DNA of 33,981 nucleotides from the NCBI GenBank assembly GCA_021793115.1, contig JAJYTJ010000019.1:1-33981 (forward strand), read 5' to 3'. This DNA comes from Actinomycetes bacterium. GTDB taxonomy: Bacteria; Actinomycetota; Actinomycetes; Actinomycetales; Cellulomonadaceae. This document shows, one piece after another, positions 15,749-21,773 of this stretch. Each line of letters starts with the position of its first letter. Positions within the stretch are counted from its first letter, which is position 1. The notes beneath the pieces are model-generated. The model was given only the letters and a program-made list of their open reading frames with translations, had not been told where the DNA came from and did not search any database. The translations under genes were made by a program, and so were the position numbers.

Positions 15749-16357
15749 GTGTCCCCACGAGTGCGCGCCGGGCGCCGTCGTGCGACGCGCTGGTTCGACA
15801 ACGCGATGACGGTCCTCCTCGTCGCCGGCTTCCTCCTGGGTGTCGTTGCGGTGGCCTCGGGCAGCGTCCAGATCCGACCGGTGCTCTCGGGCAGCATGCG
15901 GCCGGACCTACCGGTAGGCGGCGTCGTCATCACTCGCCGCGTGCCGGTCTCGGACGTGCACGTGGGTGACGTGATCGTGTTTCGCGAGCCGGATGGTTCG
16001 CAGGGCCTCGTCGTGCACCGGATCTTCTCCGAGACGCCCGGACCGGCAGGGGCGGTGATCCAGACGAAGGGCGACGCGAACCCGACACCCGACCCCTGGC
16101 TGATCACGTTGCGCGGCGAGCACGCGTACCGGGCCGTGTTCGCCGTACCGCTCGTCGGCTATGCCGCGGTATGGGCTCATAACCCCACTGGTAGCCGAAC
16201 GTTGGTCGTCCTCGGGACACTGCTGGTCGTGATCGCCGCGGCTGCAGGCCTCGCGCTGCGGCGGCAAGAGGCTCGACGCGCGTCGGCCGCATCCGGGCCG
16301 GACGACGCAGGCGCACCGACACCACCCGGTGGAAGGCCTCTCACGACGGGCGCCTGA
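15749..16357 (+). CDS. sipW: Signal peptidase I, SipW (ER) type
   Basis: A 202-residue membrane peptidase. GTG 15749 follows GAGGAG. One N-terminal membrane segment (AMTVLLVAGFLLGVVAVASG), the catalytic domain with SGSMRPDLPVG (Ser49 nucleophile), GLVVHRI (His90 in place of the lysine of ordinary bacterial enzymes, the mark of the ER/SipW type) and TKGDANPTPDP (Asp109 and neighbour), and a C-terminal membrane segment (LVVLGTLLVVIAAAAGLAL) before a disordered tail. Family members process TasA-like exports, exactly what lies upstream, so the two form a dedicated export pair. The end overlaps the stop of a possible small minus-strand gene. Confidence 0.92.
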   Translation: MSPRVRAGRRRATRWFDNAMTVLLVAGFLLGVVAVASGSVQIRPVLSGSMRPDLPVGGVVITRRVPVSDVHVGDVIVFREPDGSQGLVVHRIFSETPGPAGAVIQTKGDANPTPDPWLITLRGEHAYRAVFAVPLVGYAAVWAHNPTGSRTLVVLGTLLVVIAAAAGLALRRQEARRASAASGPDDAGAPTPPGGRPLTTGA

Positions 16358-16421
16358 TCTTCTTCGACCAGGACGAGGACGAGGGCGAGGACGAGGACGA
16401 GGACGACCGTTGGTCATCCAT
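16341..16421 (-). CDS. Possible 26-residue serine-repeat small protein
   Basis: ATG at 16421 is preceded at 7-nt spacing by AGGAGGT (16435-16429), the best ribosome site in the neighbourhood. The frame reads MDDQRSSSSSSSPSSSSW and ends SKKIRRPS, coded by a TCGTCC hexamer run. It overlaps the 3' end of sipW on the other strand. The strong ribosome site argues for translation; the low-complexity sequence and short length argue for caution. No known function. Confidence 0.35.
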   Translation of the reverse strand: MDDQRSSSSSSSPSSSSWSKKIRRPS

Positions 16422-16494
16422 CGACCGCACCTCCTGTGACCGGCACGCGGGCAGTGGCGCCGCGAGTGGGCAACCGTCATCCGGCGCCGGGCCG

Positions 16495-16704
16495 TCACCT
16501 CGCCCGGGCGGTGGCCGCGGACTGGCCGACGGCCTCACGGGATCGTGCGGCCGGCGAGGCGGAGCGGGACCCGAGCGGGATCGTCGGCAGCCGCCCCTCC
16601 ACCCAGTCCATGAGGAACGGCAAGGCTCCGACGCCCAGGACGATCCCGAGCAGCTGGGCCGCATCCTGGAGGGCTTCCACACGCCCACGATCCCACCGTG
16701 CCAC
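16495..16704 (-). CDS. Possible small protein with one hydrophobic segment
   Basis: From GTG 16704, 69 residues: ARWDRGRVEALQDAAQLL, then GIVLGVGALPFLMDWVEGRL and a basic/Ser-rich tail. The middle could be a single membrane-associated helix. No clear ribosome site and no family recognised. The frame also stays open upstream into the VOC gene's antisense frames, so the start is a guess. Listed because the middle segment looks like protein rather than a shadow. Confidence 0.3.
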   Translation of the reverse strand: MARWDRGRVEALQDAAQLLGIVLGVGALPFLMDWVEGRLPTIPLGSRSASPAARSREAVGQSAATARAR

Positions 16705-16778
16705 CGAAGCCGCGCGCGCGTGCGCGCAGTGCGTGCGCGCACTCCCGTGCCGTGACGGCCCGGGGACCTCGATACCGC

Positions 16779-17168
16779 TCAGTGGTCGGCGAGCTCCCAC
16801 ACGTGGCCGGCGGGGTCGCGGAACGCGGCGGTGCGCACACCCCACGGGCGGTCCAGCGGCCCGTTGAGCAGCACCGCACCGCGGGACACCGCCTCGCGCG
16901 CGGCCGCGTCCACGTCGTCCACCCGGATCGTCAGCTGGAACCGGACCCCCGCGTCGGAGCCGCCGACGGGTGCAGGTTCCACCAGCCCGGGCGCCTGACT
17001 CGCCGCCAGGAGGTTGACGAGCACGCCGCCGAACGCGAACACGGCCGAGTCGTGGTCTTCGTAGTCGACAGGCAGTGCGAACACCGAGCGGTAGAACTCC
17101 TTGGCCGCGTCGAGGTCCTCGACGAACAGCGTGATCGCAAAGATGTTGTCGGGGCGCCAGCCGGCCAT
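16779..17168 (-). CDS. VOC-family protein (glyoxalase/bleomycin-resistance fold)
   Basis: A 129-residue single-domain VOC protein: NIFAITLFVEDLDAAKEFYR at the start, DSAVFAFGGVLVNLLAAS in the middle, and the typical ending AAFRDPAGHVWELADH with the second-half metal ligand glutamate (WEL). GAGGGA lies just before the ATG at 17168. The first metal ligand position is hydrophobic (ITLFV), so it may not be a classic metalloenzyme; many such proteins bind small molecules or act on unknown substrates. Convergent with sipW; divergent from the next gene with 88 bp between. Confidence 0.88.
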   Translation of the reverse strand: MAGWRPDNIFAITLFVEDLDAAKEFYRSVFALPVDYEDHDSAVFAFGGVLVNLLAASQAPGLVEPAPVGGSDAGVRFQLTIRVDDVDAAAREAVSRGAVLLNGPLDRPWGVRTAAFRDPAGHVWELADH

Positions 17169-17256
17169 GGGTCTCCCTCGTCGTCAGTGGTCCCCCCAAC
17201 CTCACGCACCCGCGGGCCTGCGCGCCACCGGAGACTCACGACCCCGCCGTGGTGCC

Positions 17257-17958
17257 ATGCTGACGGCCATGCCCCAGGGCCCGCCACGCGTCGTCGTCGC
17301 CCGCGCGCACGACGAGCGCGGCGAGGTGGCCCTGGCCCGGCGCGGCGGGGTCACCGAGCTCGTCGTGGACGGCGTGTTCGCGATGGACACCGTCGACACC
17401 ACGACCGAGCGGGCCCTGGCCACGCTGGCGCTCGCGCGCGTGCCGGGCGACGACCTGCGCGTCCTCGTCGGCGGCCTGGGTCTGGGCCTCACCGTCCGCG
17501 CGCTGCTCGACGAGCCCCGCGTGGCGCACGTCGACGTGGTCGAGCTGCACGCGCCGCTCGTCGCGTGGGCGCGCGCGGGGCTCGTGCCGCCGCTCGCGGG
17601 CGTGCTCGACGACCCCCGCGTCCGCGTCACCGTCGCGGACGTGCTCGACGCCGTTCCTGCCCTGGCGCCCGGCCGCCTGGACGCGCTGCTCCTGGACGTG
17701 GACAACGGCCCCGGCTTCCTCATCCACCCCGCGAACGCGGCGGTCTATGCGCCACGCTTCCTCGCGGCGGCCGCGCGCGCCCTCACCGCGCGCGGCGTGC
17801 TCGCGTTGTGGTCCGCGGACCCGTCGCCCGCCCTGGCCGCCGCCCTCGTCGCGACGTGCGGCTCGGTGGCGGCCGCCACCCTGCCCGTCGAGCGCGACGG
17901 GCGCGCGTTCACCTACACCGTCTACGTCGCACCCGACCGGGCCGCCGACGCCGGCTGA
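17257..17958 (+). CDS. Spermidine synthase-like class I methyltransferase fold protein
   Basis: A 233-residue protein (start ATG 17257, or ATG 17269 four codons later; no good ribosome site for either). It has the polyamine-synthase core: ELVVDGVFAMDT, then DDLRVLVGGLGLGLTVRALL (the SAM/dcSAM glycine loop), HVDVVELHAPLVAWAR (acidic residue after strand 2), DDPRVRVTVADVLD and DALLLDVDNGP in place of the DxxD of true spermidine synthase, then RALTARGVLALWSADPSP. Short actinobacterial homologues lack a full polyamine site and their reaction is unknown. I would not call it SpeE. The leader-peptide region of metQ begins about 100 bp downstream. Confidence 0.78.
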   Translation: MLTAMPQGPPRVVVARAHDERGEVALARRGGVTELVVDGVFAMDTVDTTTERALATLALARVPGDDLRVLVGGLGLGLTVRALLDEPRVAHVDVVELHAPLVAWARAGLVPPLAGVLDDPRVRVTVADVLDAVPALAPGRLDALLLDVDNGPGFLIHPANAAVYAPRFLAAAARALTARGVLALWSADPSPALAAALVATCGSVAAATLPVERDGRAFTYTVYVAPDRAADAG

Positions 17959-18062
17959 GCGCGGGCCGTCACACGCGTCCGCATCCCGACCCACCCCCTG
18001 CCACCTGCGCCGACGTCGGTAGCGTCGCTGGCCGTCCGCCCCCGGTCGCAAGGAGACCTCGC

Positions 18063-18131
18063 ATGGCCCCGCACACCGCCCCGCGCACGATGCGCGTCGC
18101 GATGTGCTGCATGCGCCGGCGCCTGGCCTGA
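18063..18131 (+). CDS. Leader peptide (22 codons, Met-Cys-Cys-Met) before metQNI
   Basis: ATG 18063 has a perfect ribosome site AAGGAG 7 nt upstream. The peptide reads MAPHTAPRTMRVAMCCMRRR then LA and stop. Adjacent cysteine codons (18105-18110) flanked by methionine codons, followed by an arginine run, sit where a leader peptide would sense supply of a sulfur amino acid. Short ORFs with cysteine runs act as cysteine-responsive attenuators upstream of sulfur genes in mycobacteria (established knowledge); this one resembles them and precedes a methionine-type ABC transporter. Its last codons form one arm of a strong hairpin. It is not part of any longer gene. Confidence 0.75.
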   Translation: MAPHTAPRTMRVAMCCMRRRLA

Positions 18132-18171
18132 GCCCACCGGCTCGCCCAGGCGCGCCCCGGCCCGGGTGGGC
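18119..18171 (+). promoter_or_regulatory. Mutually exclusive hairpins overlapping the leader peptide stop (attenuator)
   Basis: Structure A: GCGCCTGG (18119-18126, inside the last leader codons) pairs with CCAGGCGC (18146-18153), enclosing a second stem GAGCC-cacc-GGCTC. Structure B: GCCCACC (18132-18138) pairs with GGTGGGC (18165-18171). A and B share bases and cannot coexist. A ribosome paused at the cysteine codons would cover the left arm of A and favour B. No U-tract follows, so the stop could be Rho-dependent or the effect translational. Confidence 0.6.
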
Positions 18172-18266
18172 CGCCTCGTCGTCTGCCGCCGTCGCGCGGC
18201 GCGACCCGCGGCACCGACGCCTGCCCGTGGCTTCCCCGTGACGGAACCACCTCGAAGGGCATCGCC

Positions 18267-19175
18267 ATGAAGCGCAGACTGTCCCCGGCCCTGCTGGCCT
18301 CCCTCGTCGTCGCGGCGCTCGCCGCGTGCTCGAGCGCGACGCCCGGAGCGGCACCGGGCGGGACCACCACCGCCGCGGCCGGGGCCCCGGTCACCGTGAC
18401 CGTCGGCGTGACGGACGCCGGGAAGGGCTACTGGAAGATCTTCACGGACCTCGCCGCCCGGCGGGGCATCACGGTCAAGCTGCAGAACTTCACGGACTAC
18501 CAGCAGCTCAACCCGATCGTGTCCCACGGCGACCTGCAGCTCAACCAGTTCCAGCACCTGCTGTTCCTGGCGAACTACGACGTGCACGCCAAGGCCGACC
18601 TCGTCCCCATCGGCGCCACCGCGATCTACGCGCTGGGCCTCTACACGTCCAAGGGGTACGCCTCCCCCGCCGCCATCCCGCAGGGCGGGCAGGTGGCGAT
18701 CCCCAACGACCCGACGAACCAGGCGCGGGCCCTCCTGGTGCTGCAGTCCGCGGGGCTCGTCGCCCTCAAGGACGGGGGGAACGCCCTGTCGACCCCGGCC
18801 GACGTGCTGCCCACCTCCAGGGTGAGGGTGGTGCCCGTCGACGCCAACCAGACCGCGGTCCAGCTCCGGTCGCTCGACGCCGCCGTCATCAACAACAACT
18901 TCGCGTACGACGCCAAGATCGACCCCACCACCGCGATCTACTCCGACCTCAAGGACCCCGCGGCCGCCGACCCGTACATCAACGTCTGGGTGGCGCGGAA
19001 GCAGGACGCGGCCAACCCGGTCTTCGCGACGCTCGTCGCGATCTACCACGACAAGGCGGTGACCGACGAGCTGCTCAAGGAGAACGGCGGCACGGCGCTC
19101 GTCTCGGACAAGAGCCCGGCCCAGCTGCAGCAGATCCTGTCCGGCCTCGAGGACCTGGTGCGCAAGGCCTCCTGA
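18267..19175 (+). CDS. metQ: Methionine ABC transporter substrate-binding lipoprotein
   Basis: Solute-binding lipoprotein of the MetQ/NlpA type. 302 residues, with a lipoprotein signal ending in ALAACSS (lipidated Cys21), then a Thr/Ala linker and a two-lobe binding fold: VTVGVTDAGKGYWKIF, QLNQFQHLLFLANY, ADLVPIGATAIYALGLY and DAAVINNNFAYDAK are typical MetQ blocks. Substrate may be L- or D-methionine or another sulfur amino acid; the cysteine-containing leader makes cystine worth considering. A GAAGGG ribosome site precedes the ATG. It heads the metQ-metN-metI unit; the order with metQ first differs from the metNIQ order of enterobacteria. Confidence 0.92.
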   Translation: MKRRLSPALLASLVVAALAACSSATPGAAPGGTTTAAAGAPVTVTVGVTDAGKGYWKIFTDLAARRGITVKLQNFTDYQQLNPIVSHGDLQLNQFQHLLFLANYDVHAKADLVPIGATAIYALGLYTSKGYASPAAIPQGGQVAIPNDPTNQARALLVLQSAGLVALKDGGNALSTPADVLPTSRVRVVPVDANQTAVQLRSLDAAVINNNFAYDAKIDPTTAIYSDLKDPAAADPYINVWVARKQDAANPVFATLVAIYHDKAVTDELLKENGGTALVSDKSPAQLQQILSGLEDLVRKAS

Positions 19176-19225
19176 GTGGCCTCGGCCCCCCGCGGTGCCC
19201 ACCCCGGGGCCGTGCCTACGGTCCG

Positions 19226-19376
19226 ACGAAGGGTGGTGCCGCCGGGGCGGCGATGGTGGACCTGACGGGCGTGACGAAGGGTGGTGCCGCCGTGGCGGCG
19301 ATGGTGGAGCTGGCGGGTGTGACGAAGGGTGGTGCCGCCGTGGCGGCGATGGTGGAGCTGACGGGTGTGACGAAGG
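19226..19376 (+). repeat. Three tandem 48-bp copies of the metN start region
   Basis: Units begin ACGAAGGGTGGTGCCGCC at 19226, 19274 and 19322, each 48 bp, with a fourth partial copy from 19370. Each unit carries an ATG (19253, 19301, 19349) followed by codons for MVELTGV or a close variant, and just before it a small hairpin, GCCGCC-gt-GGCGGC. All three ATGs are in the metN frame (48 is divisible by three), so the array offers three alternative starts adding 0, 16 or 32 residues (TKGGAAVAAMVELTGV units). Confidence 0.92.
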
Positions 19377-20392
19377 ACTTCGTCGACGGACCGCAGACCG
19401 TGCGCGCGGTGGACGACGTGTCGCTCGAGGTGCGACGCGGTGAGGTGTTCGGCGTCATCGGGTCGTCGGGCGCCGGGAAGAGCACGCTCGTCCGGCTGGT
19501 CAACGCGCTCGAGCGGCCGACGAGCGGCACGGTCACCGTGGCCGGTACGACGATCTCGGGACTGCCGGAGCGGCGGCTGCGCGAGGTGCGGGCCGGCATC
19601 GGCTTCGTCTTCCAGCAGTTCAACCTGCTCTCGTCGCGCACGGTGGCGGGCAACGTCGCCTACCCGCTCGCGGTGGCGGGGTGGCCGGCCGCGCGCCGTC
19701 GCGCCCGCGTCGGCGAGCTGCTCGACTTCGTCGGGCTGGCCGACCAGGCGGACCGCCGCCCCGGCCAGCTCTCCGGCGGTCAGAAGCAGCGGGTGGGCAT
19801 CGCGCGGGCGCTCGCCACCTCGCCGGCGCTGCTGCTGGCCGACGAGGCGACGAGCGCGCTCGACCCGCAGACCACCAAGGACGTGCTCGACCTGCTGCGG
19901 CGCGTCAACGCCGATCTCGGCGTCACGATCGTCCTCATCACGCACGAGATGTCCGTGGTGAGCTACCTCGCGCAGCGCGTCGCGGTCATGGACGCGGGCC
20001 GCGTGGTGGAGCTCGGGGACGTGTACGACCTCTTCGCCGCGCCGCGTGAACCCCTCACCCGGCGGTTCATCGGCTCGGCGCTGCACCACCGGCCCCGCCC
20101 CGACGTCGTCGACCGGCTGCGGACGCGGCACGCGGGGCGCCTCGTGACCGTCGCTGTCGCTGAGCACCGCGCCACGACGACGTTCCTGGCCGACCGGTGG
20201 CTCGCCCACGGCGTGCGGGCCGAGATCGTCTTCGGCGGGCTCACCGAGGTGGACGCGCGCCCGCTCGGTTCCCTGACGTTCGACCTGGTGGGGCCCGGTG
20301 ACGCGGTCGACGCGGCCCTCGCCGAGGTCCGCGCCCGCACCGAGGTGGTCGACCACGGCACGGCGAGCGACCCGAGGGACGGTGGCCTCTGA
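19349..20392 (+). CDS. metN: Methionine ABC transporter ATP-binding protein
   Basis: ATPase of the methionine importer. From ATG 19349 it is 347 residues. Walker A GSSGAGKST (38-46), Q-loop VFQQFNLLSSRTV, signature LSGGQKQRVGIARAL, Walker B ALLLADEATSALD, and switch histidine ITHEMSVV are intact. The C-terminal 80 residues (VTVAVAEHRATTTFLADRWL onward) are the NIL/ACT-like regulatory domain that binds methionine and inhibits the transporter in MetNI. Start choice: the third ATG of the 48-bp array gives the normal family start VELTGVTKDF; the two earlier in-frame ATGs would add repeat-coded residues. The stop overlaps the metI start (TGATG). Confidence 0.95.
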   Translation: MVELTGVTKDFVDGPQTVRAVDDVSLEVRRGEVFGVIGSSGAGKSTLVRLVNALERPTSGTVTVAGTTISGLPERRLREVRAGIGFVFQQFNLLSSRTVAGNVAYPLAVAGWPAARRRARVGELLDFVGLADQADRRPGQLSGGQKQRVGIARALATSPALLLADEATSALDPQTTKDVLDLLRRVNADLGVTIVLITHEMSVVSYLAQRVAVMDAGRVVELGDVYDLFAAPREPLTRRFIGSALHHRPRPDVVDRLRTRHAGRLVTVAVAEHRATTTFLADRWLAHGVRAEIVFGGLTEVDARPLGSLTFDLVGPGDAVDAALAEVRARTEVVDHGTASDPRDGGL

Positions 20393-21048
20393 TGGACTGG
20401 AACGAACTCGGCTCCTCGTTCACGTTGGCCGTGGGTCAGACCCTCTACATGACGAGCGTCTCGCTCGTGGTCGGGGGCGTGCTGGGCCTCGCCCTCGGCG
20501 TCGCGCTGGTTGTCACGCGGCCGCGCGGCCTGTGGCCGCACCGGGGCGTGGCCCTGGTGCTCAACATCCTGGTCAACGCGGTGCGGCCCATCCCGTTCCT
20601 CATCTTCGTCACGGCGATCCAGCCGGTGGCGATCGCGGTCGCGGGCACGAGCTTCGGGCCAAACTACGCCGTGGTCGCGATGTCGCTCATGGCGACGTTC
20701 GGCACGTCGCGCATCGTCGAGCAGACGCTCGTGGCCCTGGACCCGGGCGTGGTCGAGGCGGCGCGCGCGATGGGCGCCGGCCGGCTGCGGACCGTCCTCA
20801 CGGTGGTGATCCCCGAGGCGCTGGGGCCCCTCATCCTCGGCTACACGTTCCTGTTCGTCGCGATCGTCGACATGTCAGCGGTGGTCGGCGCCGTCGCCGG
20901 CGGTGGCCTCGGCCAGTTCGCCCTGACCTACGGCTACCAGCGCTACGACTACGCCGTCACGTGGATCGCGGTCGCTGCGATGGTGCTCATCGTCCAGCTC
21001 GCGCAGCTGCTCGGGAACACGCTCGCGCGGCGCGTGCTGCGATGCTAG
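20392..21048 (+). CDS. metI: Methionine ABC transporter permease
   Basis: Membrane subunit of the methionine importer. 218 residues with about five membrane segments (for example MTSVSLVVGGVLGLALGVAL at the start) and the cytoplasmic coupling motif VVEAARAMGAGRLRTVL, the EAA loop that docks on MetN. NAVRPIPFLIFVTAIQPVAI and VDMSAVVGAVAGGGLGQFAL are typical MetI blocks. Its ATG overlaps the metN stop by one base. Its TAG stop is part of CTAG, which on the other strand is also the stop of the isochorismatase-like gene. Confidence 0.95.
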   Translation: MDWNELGSSFTLAVGQTLYMTSVSLVVGGVLGLALGVALVVTRPRGLWPHRGVALVLNILVNAVRPIPFLIFVTAIQPVAIAVAGTSFGPNYAVVAMSLMATFGTSRIVEQTLVALDPGVVEAARAMGAGRLRTVLTVVIPEALGPLILGYTFLFVAIVDMSAVVGAVAGGGLGQFALTYGYQRYDYAVTWIAVAAMVLIVQLAQLLGNTLARRVLRC

Positions 21049-21608
21049 GCCGCCGCCGGGGCGAACACGACGTCCGCGGTCGCCACCGTGCCGGCGGTGC
21101 GGCCCGGCGCCGACTGGAACGACCAGTAGAGGTTCGTGTGCGCGATGACGAGGTCGACCGTCGGTGCGCCCCACTCGCTCTTGTCGCCCGCCGTGTGCGC
21201 GTCGGAGACGAGCGTCGCGTCGTACCCCCGGGCGAACGCGCCGTGCAGCGTGGAACGCACGCACGCGTCCGTCTCGGCCCCGGTGACCACGAGCCGGCCG
21301 ACCCCCAGGCCGGCGAGCACGGACTCCAGGGTGGTGTCCTCGAACGCGTCGCCGTAGGCCTTCTCGACGATCGCCTCGCCCGCGGCGGGGACGAGATCCG
21401 GCACGATCTGCCACCCGTCGCTGCCGGCCGGCAGGCCGTTGCTGTGGTGACGCACCCAGACCACCGGCACGCGCGCCTCGCGCGCCCGGTCCACGAGGTG
21501 CCCGATGTTCGCGACCACCTCGTCGCGGTGGTACGCGCCGCCCACGACGTCGTTCTGGACGTCGATGACGACGAGCGCGGTGCTCGGCCGGCCCTGCAGC
21601 GTGGTCAT
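21045..21608 (-). CDS. Isochorismatase-like cysteine hydrolase
   Basis: A 187-residue alpha/beta hydrolase-like enzyme of the isochorismatase superfamily (nicotinamidase, N-carbamoylsarcosine amidohydrolase and relatives). The triad is visible: Asp16 in ALVVIDVQND, Lys83 in VEKAYGDAF and Cys116 in ETDACVRST. ATG 21608 follows GAGAGGGG; an upstream extension to 21671 is not family-like. Substrate unknown. It converges with metI; the two stop codons share the palindrome CTAG (21045-21048). Confidence 0.9.
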   Translation of the reverse strand: MTTLQGRPSTALVVIDVQNDVVGGAYHRDEVVANIGHLVDRAREARVPVVWVRHHSNGLPAGSDGWQIVPDLVPAAGEAIVEKAYGDAFEDTTLESVLAGLGVGRLVVTGAETDACVRSTLHGAFARGYDATLVSDAHTAGDKSEWGAPTVDLVIAHTNLYWSFQSAPGRTAGTVATADVVFAPAAA

Positions 21609-21658
21609 GGTGTTCCCCTCTCGGTACGGACGAGGCCACGGTAGAGCGGGCCACCGAC

Positions 21659-21773
21659 ACGCGTCCGGCACGGCCCCCGCCCCAGGCGCTGCGGCGAGGC
21701 CGGGCGCTCCGTCTGCGCCAGGCGCCGCGGCCAGGCCAGGCGTTGCGTCCCCGCGTCCGGCACGGCTCCCGCG
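21659..21773. repeat. GC-rich gap with short direct repeats after dnaG
   Basis: GCGTCCGGCACGGC followed by CCCGC or TCCCGC occurs at 21661-21680 and 21753-21772 (19 of 20 bases equal), with several CAGGCG(C/T)TG-like words between. It fills the 165-bp space between the isochorismatase-like start and the dnaG stop. No gene or clear hairpin terminator is seen. Confidence 0.55.

Noticed and set aside
17257..17958. True spermidine synthase (speE)
   Set aside because: The fold is right but the protein is short and the polyamine-binding acidic pair is not clearly present, so only a family-level name is given.
18001..18267. SAM-type riboswitch before metQ
   Set aside because: None of the conserved SAM aptamer blocks is present; the leader peptide and its hairpins explain the region better.
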